This document shows positions 25,549-32,824 of a stretch of DNA of 64,000 nt, piece after piece. Source of the DNA: UBA668 sp040081465 (GTDB lineage: Bacteria; Actinomycetota; Acidimicrobiia; Acidimicrobiales; Ilumatobacteraceae); assembly GCA_040081465.1 (NCBI GenBank), contig JBEBGL010000006.1, forward strand, positions 1-64,000, given 5' to 3'. Numbering within the stretch: the stretch's first letter is position 1; every line of letters starts with the position of its first letter. Made by a program: the position numbers and the translations under genes. The notes under the pieces were generated by a model that ran no database searches, was not told the origin of the DNA, and was given only the letters and a program-made list of their open reading frames with translations.

Positions 25549-25818
25549 ATGTCGATGTATGGAGCAAACCCCGAGCAACTGGCCTCTCTTGGCCGATCAC
25601 TGAAGCAGCAGATCACCAGCATTGAGGGCGTGATGAGCGCAGTCACATCGGCGCTCGGCGGCACCACATGGGTCGGCCCCGCACGCGATCAGTTCGAGAG
25701 CGACTGGAACACATCGTTCCGCACCGCGCTCGGCAAGTTGAACCAAGCGTTCGACGCCGCCGGCAGCGAAGCAATCTCACGCAGCAGCGACCTGCAAAGA
25801 GTGATGGGCGCCCGCTAA
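25549..25818 (+). CDS. WXG100 (ESAT-6-like) protein
   Basis: 89 residues from ATG 25549, with a Shine-Dalgarno GAAAGGA about 9 bases upstream. Two helices flank the turn TTWVGPARDQF, which contains the WxG motif at residues 41-43. The tail is Ser- and Arg-rich. Family members are small helical-hairpin substrates of type VII (ESX) secretion and are usually encoded in pairs with other ESX parts. Here there is neither a partner nor an EccC ATPase in the window. The C-terminal YxxxD/E export signal is not obvious. It could be an orphan substrate or a cytoplasmic WXG-like protein. Confidence 0.82.
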   Translation: MSMYGANPEQLASLGRSLKQQITSIEGVMSAVTSALGGTTWVGPARDQFESDWNTSFRTALGKLNQAFDAAGSEAISRSSDLQRVMGAR

Positions 25819-25831
25819 CCCGAGTTCTGAG

Positions 25832-25880
25832 TTCTGTGTGAGCGCACAGACGTTGTGTCGCTTTGTGCGCTCACACAGAA
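25832..25880. repeat. Perfect 17-bp inverted repeat with 15-base loop
   Basis: Arms TTCTGTGTGAGCGCACA (25832-25848) and its exact reverse complement (25864-25880) enclose a 15-base loop. It sits between the WXG100 stop and the next gene on the same strand. It could act as a terminator or RNA-processing hairpin; no T-run follows. Confidence 0.7.
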
Positions 25881-25923
25881 ACCTGGGGTGGATGCTTGGG
25901 CTGGGTCGCCCTACCATCAGGTC

Positions 25924-26157
25924 GTGCTGTTGTTGGAGTTCACGATCGAGCCGTTTGTCGAGGGCAACCCCGGCCCGCACGTGACCGCGGCGGTCGCGGC
26001 TGCCGAAGCCCTCGGTGTCACCGTCGAGTTCGGGCCGTTTGGTTCCTCTTGCAACGTGAGTCAAGAGCAGGTTGCGGAGGTTTCCGGCGCGATCGTCGCG
26101 CAAGCCTTCGCCAACGGTGCGACCCACGTAAGTCTCCATGCGGAGCGACTCGAATGA
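25924..26157 (+). CDS. Small thiamine-binding-like protein (MTH1187/YkoF superfamily)
   Basis: 77 residues from GTG 25924 (LLLEFTIEPFVEGNPGPHVTAAVAAAEALG), ending HVSLHAERLE. The single ferredoxin-like beta-alpha-beta unit, with EFTIEPF at the start and VEFGPFGSSCNVS in the middle, resembles MTH1187/YkoF thiamine-binding proteins. The conserved sequence starts at LLLEF, so earlier starts inside the inverted repeat are unlikely. ATGA overlap with the HTH gene places it first in a three-gene operon (thiamine-binding-like, HTH, HAD). The function is inferred from similarity only. Confidence 0.65.
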   Translation: MLLLEFTIEPFVEGNPGPHVTAAVAAAEALGVTVEFGPFGSSCNVSQEQVAEVSGAIVAQAFANGATHVSLHAERLE

Positions 26158-26519
26158 ACAAGCTTCCTCGGCACCCGCTTGTACTCGCGGTCAAACCGAT
26201 CGTCGAACAACTCGGCGCGTCGCTCGTCGCTGCCGAAGATCGCGAAGCCGGCGACTTGCCACTTCGTTGGGAAGGCGCGGTTGTCGCAGCCGTACGCCCA
26301 GCACCGCTACATGGCGCGCTCGACCGGATGATCGAAGCCGTCGAACGCGAGATGGGTGCGCCACTGCAAACCATGAGCCGCGAAGACAAGCAGAAGGCCA
26401 TCCGCTTGCTTGACGAGCGCGGTGCGTTCATTCTGCGCCGCGCTGTGGAAGACATTGCCGACGCGATCGGCGTAAGTCGCATCACGGTGTACAACTACCT
26501 CAATGCGCTGCACCGGTGA
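26154..26519 (+). CDS. HTH protein with C-terminal YheO/DauR-type helix-turn-helix
   Basis: 121 residues from ATG 26154. The C-terminal half reads SREDKQKAIRLLDERGAFILRRAVEDIADAIGVSRITVYNYLNAL, the pattern of the DauR/YheO (HTH_22) helix-turn-helix. In that family the N-terminal part is a PAS-like domain. Here it is only about 65 residues (PLVLAVKPIVEQLGASLVAAED, ALDRMIEAVEREMG), so it may be a shortened sensor. It overlaps both neighbours by 4 bases. Likely a transcriptional regulator, perhaps of its own operon. Confidence 0.75.
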   Translation: MNKLPRHPLVLAVKPIVEQLGASLVAAEDREAGDLPLRWEGAVVAAVRPAPLHGALDRMIEAVEREMGAPLQTMSREDKQKAIRLLDERGAFILRRAVEDIADAIGVSRITVYNYLNALHR

Positions 26520-27223
26520 AGTTCGACGTCATTGCCTTCGACGCCGACGACACGCTGTGGCATAGCGAGGATGCGTTCTTCGCGAACGAAGAGCGCTTCG
26601 TTGAGCTGATCGCTCCCTTCGCGGCCAGCGGTGTCGACATCAAGGCGGCGCTGACTGCGGTCGAGCGCAAGAACTTGGCGGCCTTTGGTTACGGGGTAAA
26701 GGCGTTCGGGTTGTCGGCGGTTGAGGCAGCCATCACCATCACCGAAGGTCGCGTGAGCACAGCGGTTGTTGCCGAGCTAGTCGAGATGATTCGCGCGCAA
26801 CTCACAGAGCCGGTGCGCCTGCTCCCCGACGTTGCCGAGGTGCTCGCACGTGTCGGTCAACACCATCGAATGGTGCTGATCACGAAGGGCGACCTAATCC
26901 ATCAGTCGAACAAGGTGGCGACGAGTGGACTGGCGCACCACTTCAGCGACATCGAGATTCTCCTCGAGAAGGATGTCGAAACCTACGACCGCATCTTCCG
27001 CAAGCTGGGCGTAGCGCCCGAGCGCGTGTGCATGATCGGCAACAGCCTGCGCAGCGACATTCTCCCGGTGTTGTCACTCGGAGGAACTGCGGTTCACATC
27101 GCGTATCCGTTGCTCTTCGAACTCGAGCGCATTGATCCGGTTGATCTCTCGGGTCACGCGAGCTTTGCTGAACTCGCATCGATCACAGAAGTCCCTGAGT
27201 GGCTCGGAATTCCAACGCGCTAG
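26516..27223 (+). CDS. HAD family hydrolase
   Basis: 235 residues from GTG 26516, overlapping the HTH stop. Motif I is FDADDTLWHSE (nucleophile and acid/base Asp), motif II is the Thr in MVLITKGD, the Lys motif is LLEKDVETYDRIF and motif III is MIGNSLRSDILPVLSLGG. A helical cap lies between motifs I and II. Related proteins are phosphatases of the YjjG/2-haloacid dehalogenase-like branch. The substrate is unknown; a phosphorylated cofactor intermediate would suit the thiamine-binding-like neighbour, but that is a guess. It ends by overlapping the convergent lipoprotein by 4 bases. Confidence 0.88.
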   Translation: MKFDVIAFDADDTLWHSEDAFFANEERFVELIAPFAASGVDIKAALTAVERKNLAAFGYGVKAFGLSAVEAAITITEGRVSTAVVAELVEMIRAQLTEPVRLLPDVAEVLARVGQHHRMVLITKGDLIHQSNKVATSGLAHHFSDIEILLEKDVETYDRIFRKLGVAPERVCMIGNSLRSDILPVLSLGGTAVHIAYPLLFELERIDPVDLSGHASFAELASITEVPEWLGIPTR

Positions 27224-27774
27224 TTAAGTCCGGGAAGCCAGATCTGATGGGCATCAACGATCTGTCCATTGCGTACGGTCACGACGAACGGATATGGCAC
27301 ATAGCGATAGTCGCCAGGCGGGTCGCTGCTTGGAGGGTTGCCCCCGACTAGCGAGGCCAGTTCCGCGCCGGGAACCGCAAAGTTCTGCTGGCTCTCCGCG
27401 ACCACGGTGACCGACTGCAGGTCGTCCCACAGCACCGTGAGCGTGCCGTGCGGTTCCGCCATCACGCCATAGCCATCCACACAGTTCTGCTCGCCAAGCT
27501 CGTCGATGCATGTCTGAGCAAAGAACGCCTGCGAGAGATCGAACATGATGAATGGCACTCCCGAGCCGACGGCGACCGCGTCGGCCCAATAGTCGCCATC
27601 GGCCACATTCGTCAGCGAACCGTCCCCTGCGATCGTCGCTGGGTCGATCGGCGCGGTGCGATCGGGTACCGCGGGCACGGGTGCTCGATCGTAGGGCTGC
27701 ACCGTCGCTTTGCCGTCGTCAACACACCCAACGAGCACCAACACCGCCATCACGACCAACGGATAACGCTTCAT
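27220..27774 (-). CDS. Putative lipoprotein
   Basis: 184 residues from ATG 27774 (MKRYPLVVMAVLVLVGC; lipobox VLVGC with Cys17). The mature part has an acidic, Pro-rich start, then SLTNVADGDYWADAVAVGSGVPFIMFDLSQAFFAQTC and a region with two further cysteines, ending in HQIWLPGLN. The domain is not recognised. It overlaps the pantothenate kinase stop by 4 bases (ATGA), so the longer open frame to 27984 is a shadow of the kinase gene. Confidence 0.75.
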   Translation of the reverse strand: MKRYPLVVMAVLVLVGCVDDGKATVQPYDRAPVPAVPDRTAPIDPATIAGDGSLTNVADGDYWADAVAVGSGVPFIMFDLSQAFFAQTCIDELGEQNCVDGYGVMAEPHGTLTVLWDDLQSVTVVAESQQNFAVPGAELASLVGGNPPSSDPPGDYRYVPYPFVVTVRNGQIVDAHQIWLPGLN

Positions 27775-28706
27775 AGACGGCGCAGGCTCATGTTGGTGAC
27801 GCGGTGATCGCGCCCCTTGAATAACAGCAGACCGGCACGGTGCTTCGTGGGCGCGATGTTCTCGCGCAGATTCTTGCCGTTGATCTCGCGCCAAATGTAC
27901 CGCGCCGTCTCGGTCGCCTCCTCGCGCGACAGATGCGCGTAATGCTGAAAGAAGCTGTCGGGCTCTTGAAACACTGTCTCGCACAAGGTCAGGAATCGCT
28001 GCACGTAGAACTCTTCGATGTCGCGCTCGTCGGCGTCGATATAGATCGAGAAGTCGAAGTAGTCGCTAACGAACTCGGTAGGTGGCGAACCTTCTGACCC
28101 GCCACCAACCTGCAGAACGTTGAGGCCCTCGATAATGACGATGTCGGGTTGGTGTACGACCACTGTCTCGTTAGGCACGACGTCGTAGACGACGTGGCTA
28201 TACACCGGAGCCGTCGCAGTCGGTGCGCCGCTCTTCAGATCGCGCAGAAACTGAAGCAGTCGGCGCGTGTCGTAACTCTCCGGAAAGCCCTTGCGATTCA
28301 TGATGCCGCGCTCTTCCAGCACATGGTTCGGGTGCAGAAAGCCGTCGGTCGTGACGAGGTCGACCTTCGGATGGTCGGGCCAGTGCGCAAGCAGAGCCTG
28401 CAAGATGCGGGCGAAAGTGCTCTTGCCCACCGCGACGCTACCGGCGACGCCAATCACATAAGGAACTTTCGGTGCAAGCGTTCCGAGAAACGCCGCCGAT
28501 GCTGTGTGCAGGTTCTGCGTGGCAGCGACGTACAGATTCAGCAGACGTGTCAATGGAAGGTAGACCGTCGCAACTTCGTCGAGGTCGATGCGTTCGTTGA
28601 TGCCGCGCAGCAACTCGAGGTCTTGCTCGCTGAGCGTCAGCGGCGTTGTGGCGCGCAGTTGCGACCACTGATTACGGGTGAACGTGAGATAGCGGTCGGC
28701 CGTCAC
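27771..28706 (-). CDS. coaA: Pantothenate kinase, type I
   Basis: 311 residues from GTG 28706 (MTADRYLTFTRNQWSQLR), the normal CoaA length. The P-loop is GVAGSVAVGKST (about 86-97), followed by VDLVTTDGFLHPNHVLEERGIMNRKGFPESYD (CoaA/uridine-kinase fold), VYSHVVYDVVP, IVIIEGLNVLQ, DFSIYIDADERDIEEFYVQRF and the C-terminal HRAGLLLFKGRDHRV. It phosphorylates pantothenate, the first and regulated step of CoA synthesis in the cytoplasm. TAGGGT seven bases before the GTG indicates a leaderless promoter. That promoter is shared back-to-back with the methylase at 28730. Confidence 0.96.
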   Translation of the reverse strand: MTADRYLTFTRNQWSQLRATTPLTLSEQDLELLRGINERIDLDEVATVYLPLTRLLNLYVAATQNLHTASAAFLGTLAPKVPYVIGVAGSVAVGKSTFARILQALLAHWPDHPKVDLVTTDGFLHPNHVLEERGIMNRKGFPESYDTRRLLQFLRDLKSGAPTATAPVYSHVVYDVVPNETVVVHQPDIVIIEGLNVLQVGGGSEGSPPTEFVSDYFDFSIYIDADERDIEEFYVQRFLTLCETVFQEPDSFFQHYAHLSREEATETARYIWREINGKNLRENIAPTKHRAGLLLFKGRDHRVTNMSLRRL

Positions 28707-28713
28707 GCTGCAA

Positions 28714-28719
28714 ACCCTA
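28714..28719 (-). promoter_or_regulatory. Predicted -10 element (TAGGGT) of coaA, leaderless
   Basis: It lies 7 nt before GTG 28706. It overlaps by TA (28718-28719) the opposite-strand hexamer TACGCT. Confidence 0.55.
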
Positions 28720-28723
28720 CGCT
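28718..28723 (+). promoter_or_regulatory. Predicted -10 element (TACGCT) of the N6 methylase gene, leaderless
   Basis: It lies 6 nt before GTG 28730. The two divergent start codons are 24 bases apart, as in the Nudix/M20 pair. Confidence 0.5.
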
Positions 28724-28729
28724 GACAAC

Positions 28730-29899
28730 GTGGAACAACCCCAACGTGCGGCAACTCGCCGAACGCGTAAGCAGTTGGGTGCTTGGTACACGCCGCCCGA
28801 GTTGGTCGACGCGATCATTCGCGAATCGGTGTTCGACGGTGCGGTCTCCGTGCTTGATCCGGCGTGTGGCGATGGACGATTCCTACGTGCTTCCGGACTT
28901 GCACGGCAAGTCGGTGTCGACCTCGACCCTGCAACCAGCTTCATTCACGACGATGCGCTCGCGCGCACCTGGGGTGAAGAGCGTTTCGATGTCGTCGTCG
29001 GCAATCCCCCGTTTCTCAATCAGCTCTCGTCGTCGACGACCCGCGGTGGAAGCTCGCGTTTCGGCGGCGGCCCGTATGCCGACACGGCGGCCGAGTTTCT
29101 CGCGCTAGCAATGCGGCTTTGCCGCCCGGGCGGCCGCGTCGGTTTGGTGCTGCCACAGTCACTCCTTTCAACGCGCGACACGGCGGCAATCCGAGAAGCG
29201 GTCGATGCGACGGCTGCGCTGCGTTGGATGTGGTGGTCGAACACGCAGATGTTCGACGCCAACATCCGGGTGTGGGCGGGTGTATGGGAAGTTGGTGGCG
29301 AACAAGGCGAAGTCCGTCGGGCCTACGGACCCAACTTCACCGAGTTGCCTGCGAGACCACGGCCATCAACGTGGGCCGGACTGCTCACGGATGCATCGCC
29401 TGCTGCGCACGATGGTCCCGTGCTTGGCGACATCGCAACCTTCGCTGTCGACTTTCGCGAGCAGTACTACGGACTGGTCGGTGCGGTCGGCGACAACGTT
29501 GATGGGCCTCCGCTCGTGACGAGTGGACTGATCGAACCCGGTCGCTGCTTGTGGGGTGAACGAACGGTGCGGTTCGCAAAGCAACGCTACGAAGCACCCC
29601 GCGTTGCGATCGATCGCTTGTCGCCGCGATTGCAACGATGGGCAGCTTCGCGCTCGGTGCCGAAGATTCTGATCGCCAACCAAACCAAGGTCATCGAGGC
29701 GGTGCACGATCCGCGTGGCGAGTGGCTGCCGAGCGTGCCCGTCATCACGTGCATCGCGGACGACTGCGAGCGAGTGCTGAGTGTGCTCGGTTCGACTGCA
29801 GCGAATGAGTGGGTGCACCATCATGCTGCTGGCAGCGGACTGGGTGCCGGCACGGTGCGGCTTAACCCAAGGCTGCTCGCCGGGATTCCGCTGCGCTGA
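28730..29899 (+). CDS. N6-adenine DNA methylase-like protein (orphan)
   Basis: 389 residues from GTG 28730. KQLGAWYTPPELVDAII (motif X region) is followed by VLDPACGDGRFLRA (motif I, SAM) and FDVVVGNPPFLNQL (motif IV, NPPF, adenine-N6 type). A later FLALAMRLCRPGGRVGLVLPQSLL also fits. The order X-I-IV is the gamma class, as in TaqI/Eco57I-like enzymes. It is shorter than type IIG enzymes, and no nuclease or specificity gene is next to it, so it is probably a solitary methylase. Targets could be DNA or another macromolecule. The last 38 bases overlap the convergent MATE gene. Confidence 0.85.
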   Translation: MEQPQRAATRRTRKQLGAWYTPPELVDAIIRESVFDGAVSVLDPACGDGRFLRASGLARQVGVDLDPATSFIHDDALARTWGEERFDVVVGNPPFLNQLSSSTTRGGSSRFGGGPYADTAAEFLALAMRLCRPGGRVGLVLPQSLLSTRDTAAIREAVDATAALRWMWWSNTQMFDANIRVWAGVWEVGGEQGEVRRAYGPNFTELPARPRPSTWAGLLTDASPAAHDGPVLGDIATFAVDFREQYYGLVGAVGDNVDGPPLVTSGLIEPGRCLWGERTVRFAKQRYEAPRVAIDRLSPRLQRWAASRSVPKILIANQTKVIEAVHDPRGEWLPSVPVITCIADDCERVLSVLGSTAANEWVHHHAAGSGLGAGTVRLNPRLLAGIPLR

Positions 29900-31178
29900 A
29901 GCTCGCCGACAATCGATGCCAACGGCGCGAGTTAACCACCGCGCGCATAGTCATCCACATCAACTGCGCTCCCCACAAACCTGCCAGTCCTAAACGCGGC
30001 CACAACAACGTCGCGCCTGCGAGCGGCAAGAACGCGACGATGTTGATCACTGCTTGGCGCCCAAGCCACGTCATGTCCTGCGCACCGATCAGCGCACCAT
30101 CGAGCGCGAACGCAATCGCTCCGGGAATCTGCATGGCCGCTAGCACCAGCAAGGCACCGATCAGGCGCGAGCGAACCGCCGGGTCGTTGGTGAACAGACT
30201 GGGGATGAACGGGCTCGTCGCTACGAGCAAGGCACCAAGTGCGAACGCGCACCACAGCGAGAGGCGCACGCTGGCGCGGCCGATCGCCGCCGCTCCTGTG
30301 TGGTCACCAGAACCAAGTTCGCCGGCGACGAGCGAATGCAGCGGTATCGCAAGCGCATCAAGCACAAGTGCGAGGAAAATGAACAACTGCAGCGCTACCT
30401 GATTGGCGGCGAGTGTCGGCGCATCGAGGTAGGCGGCGATAAGCGTCGACAAGTTCCAGATCGCGTACATCGCAATCGATCGAATCGCGAGATGACGGCC
30501 CTGACGCAGCAGTGGCAGCGCCCTCGCCCACGATGGTCGTGCACGCGCGAGATGACGGCGTATGGCAACCATGAAGAGGCCAGCGGCGAACACTTGTGTG
30601 ACAACGGTGCTGCCTGCCGAGCCCGCAACGCCGAGTTTCAATCCGTAGACGGCGATCAGTTCAGTAGCAAGGTTGACCACCGTGGCAATGACGACAATGC
30701 GCAGGGCCGTACGAAGATCGTTGTAGCCGCGCAACACGCCGTGCCCGAGCAGTCCGAACAGAACGAACGGAATGCCGATGGCGCTGATCGACAGGTAGGT
30801 GGTGGCGTGATCCAGCACGTCGCCGCGCCCGCCAAGCAGCCAACACAGCGGGCGCGCAACGGCAAAGAGCAGCATTGAACACGGAACGCCGAGAGCGAGC
30901 GACAACCACAATCCACTGGTCGCCACCTCGCGAGCATCCTGGATACGGCCGGCACCGACGAAGAACGCAATGTCAGGTGTGACGTACTCGAGGAACGCCA
31001 GCAGCGAGATGACGTTGAGCAGCACGATTGAAGCAATCGCGACACCAGCCAATTGCGGTGTGCCAAGACGCCCGACGATGGCGGTGTCGACCAGGATGTA
31101 TAGGGGCTCGATGGCCAGCGTGCCGAGCGCCGGGATCGCTAACCGGACGATCTTGCGGTCGAGATCGTCACGCAGCAT
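29862..31178 (-). CDS. MATE family efflux transporter (DinF-like)
   Basis: 438 residues from ATG 31178 (MLRDDLDRKIVRLAIPALGTLAIEPLYILVDTAIVGRLG). The start PALGTLAIEPLY..DTAIVGRLGTPQLAG is the MATE/DinF signature. About twelve membrane helices are seen, with the second half beginning near AIRSIAMYAIWNLSTLIAAYLDAPTLAANQVALQLF. It exports cationic drugs or metabolites using H+ or Na+. Slightly longer starts (GTG 31184, TTG upstream) are possible. Convergent with the methylase. Confidence 0.92.
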   Translation of the reverse strand: MLRDDLDRKIVRLAIPALGTLAIEPLYILVDTAIVGRLGTPQLAGVAIASIVLLNVISLLAFLEYVTPDIAFFVGAGRIQDAREVATSGLWLSLALGVPCSMLLFAVARPLCWLLGGRGDVLDHATTYLSISAIGIPFVLFGLLGHGVLRGYNDLRTALRIVVIATVVNLATELIAVYGLKLGVAGSAGSTVVTQVFAAGLFMVAIRRHLARARPSWARALPLLRQGRHLAIRSIAMYAIWNLSTLIAAYLDAPTLAANQVALQLFIFLALVLDALAIPLHSLVAGELGSGDHTGAAAIGRASVRLSLWCAFALGALLVATSPFIPSLFTNDPAVRSRLIGALLVLAAMQIPGAIAFALDGALIGAQDMTWLGRQAVINIVAFLPLAGATLLWPRLGLAGLWGAQLMWMTMRAVVNSRRWHRLSASFSAAESRRAALG

Positions 31179-31255
31179 CCGCACGTCCGCATGTTGCCAT
31201 GCCCTGTTCAAGGTCTCAGAGTTTGCGGTATCGTGCACGGCGCGGGGGGTAGGAC

Positions 31256-31759
31256 ATGCCGGATCTAGCTGAACCATTTGTGCCTTTTACTAACGGCTCA
31301 ACGACAACCGAGCGTCGAGCGGGCGATGCGCCACCGTGGTCGCCCGAACCGCGCCCCGACGGCTATGTGTCTTACGCACCAACTCGCGTATCGGTCCCCG
31401 ATCGCTTCTTCTTTGCGCTCGCCATCATTCACGCGATGCGGTGTGCCACGGCTGCCGCCACTTTGTTCACGGCGACTCGAACAGGCGATGCGTCAATTGT
31501 CGCGCTGCCCCTGATGCTGACCCTGTCGCACGCAACTCTTGTTGTCGGCTGCCATCGTCAGCGGGCATGGGCCAAGCTGGGCAGCATCATCGTCGATGTG
31601 CAGGCAAGCTTCATCACGATCATCGCGTTGATAGCGGTATCCGATTACGAATTGAGCTGGTCGAACACGGTCAAGCAGGTCGTGCTTCCCGCGATCACGA
31701 TCTGGCTCGCCTACAAAGCACAGGTCGACCGCCGTCGGCGATCAGTCCGCGTCCTCTAG
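31256..31759 (+). CDS. Hypothetical membrane protein
   Basis: 167 residues from ATG 31256, preceded by a G-rich run (GGGGGGTAGGAC). The first 50 residues are hydrophilic and Pro-rich. Three to four hydrophobic segments follow (RFFFALAIIHAMRCATAAATLF, IVALPLMLTLSHATLVVG, IIVDVQASFITIIALIAV, VVLPAITIWLAY). The tail is basic (KAQVDRRRRSVRVL). I do not recognise it. Between MATE (divergent) and methionine aminopeptidase (convergent). Confidence 0.65.
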   Translation: MPDLAEPFVPFTNGSTTTERRAGDAPPWSPEPRPDGYVSYAPTRVSVPDRFFFALAIIHAMRCATAAATLFTATRTGDASIVALPLMLTLSHATLVVGCHRQRAWAKLGSIIVDVQASFITIIALIAVSDYELSWSNTVKQVVLPAITIWLAYKAQVDRRRRSVRVL

Positions 31760-31773
31760 ATAGAAGTCCGGCG

Positions 31774-32754
31774 TTAACGGTTCCAGGGAGCCGAAGGGCT
31801 GGCTGCGCCCGCAGCCGTGAGCACCTGAACACCATCGTCGGTGACTAAGCAGGTGTGCTCGAACTGCGCAGTGCGCTTGCCATCAGCGGTCACTGCCGTC
31901 CAGTCGTCGTCGAACACCATGCGGTGCTGCCAACTGCCGATCGTGATCATCGGCTCGATCGTGAACGTCATGCCCGGGCGCATGATCATCGTCGCCCGCT
32001 CGTCGTAATAGTGCAGCACCTGCACATCGGTGTGGAATTGCTCGCCGATGCCGTGGCCGATAAATGCTCGCACGACACCGAGCTGATTCTTTTTTGCGTG
32101 GTTCTCGATCGCGCGACCGATGTCGCTTAGTGGACGGCCAGGAACCACCGCTTCGATGCCGTGCCACATGCACTCCTCAGTCACCTTGACGAGCTCGCGG
32201 CTTGCGGCATCGACATCGCCGACGAAGAACGTTGCGTTCGTATCGCCGTGCACGCCACCGATGTAGGCGGTGACGTCGATGTTGATGATGTCGCCATCAG
32301 CCAAGGGTCGACTGTCGGGGATGCCGTGGCAAATCACTTCGTTGACGCTGGTGCACACGCTCTTTGGGTAGTGGCTGTAGTTGAGCGGGCTTGGATACGC
32401 CCCACGCTCGATAGTCGCGTCGTGCACGAACACGTCGATCTCGTCGGTCGTGATGCCTGGCCGCACCATTGCGCCAGCAAGGCGGAGAATCTCGGCTGCT
32501 ACCGCGCCAGCATGCCGCATGCGCTCGATGATCTCGGGCGACTTAACGCGATCTTCCGCCCAGCGTTCGACTCGGCCGGTGGCCGCGTAGGGCGGGCGCT
32601 CGATGTGGTCGGGGACCGACCGCATCGGGCTGACGATCCCTTGCAACACGCGACCCTCAAGCGGCTTGTGGCAACGCTTGTACTTGCGACCGCTGCCGCA
32701 CCAGCACGCGTCGTTTGCTTGCGGCAGCAGCGCTGGGGGTTCCGTCATCAACAC
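31774..32754 (-). CDS. map: Methionine aminopeptidase type I with N-terminal SEC-C zinc motif
   Basis: 326 residues from GTG 32754. The N-terminus carries CWCGSGRKYKRCH (Cys17, Cys19, Cys28, His29), the SEC-C zinc motif found on long (Map-c-type) enzymes. The catalytic domain shows metal ligands in INIDVTAY, GGVHGDTNATF, AFIGHGIGEQFH, FTIEPMITIG and QFEHTCLV, and the substrate His in PLNYSHYPKSVCTSVNEVICHG. It removes the initiator methionine from new proteins. TAGACT six bases before the GTG supports this first start (leaderless) over the ATG two codons later. Confidence 0.96.
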   Translation of the reverse strand: MLMTEPPALLPQANDACWCGSGRKYKRCHKPLEGRVLQGIVSPMRSVPDHIERPPYAATGRVERWAEDRVKSPEIIERMRHAGAVAAEILRLAGAMVRPGITTDEIDVFVHDATIERGAYPSPLNYSHYPKSVCTSVNEVICHGIPDSRPLADGDIINIDVTAYIGGVHGDTNATFFVGDVDAASRELVKVTEECMWHGIEAVVPGRPLSDIGRAIENHAKKNQLGVVRAFIGHGIGEQFHTDVQVLHYYDERATMIMRPGMTFTIEPMITIGSWQHRMVFDDDWTAVTADGKRTAQFEHTCLVTDDGVQVLTAAGAASPSAPWNR

Positions 32755-32760
32755 GCCGCA

Positions 32761-32766
32761 AGTCTA
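32761..32766 (-). promoter_or_regulatory. Predicted -10 element (TAGACT) of map, leaderless
   Basis: The gap to GTG 32754 is 6 nt (TGCGGC). Confidence 0.55.
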
Positions 32767-32824
32767 CGAGCTTCGTTCGGCTTACGAAATGTCGCGGTCG
32801 CCGGTAGTCAACGGCTGGGTGGAG

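Noticed and set aside
28149..29108. 319-codon plus-strand open frame across the coaA and methylase starts
   Set aside because: Antisense to coaA, then out of frame with the methylase; no family features.
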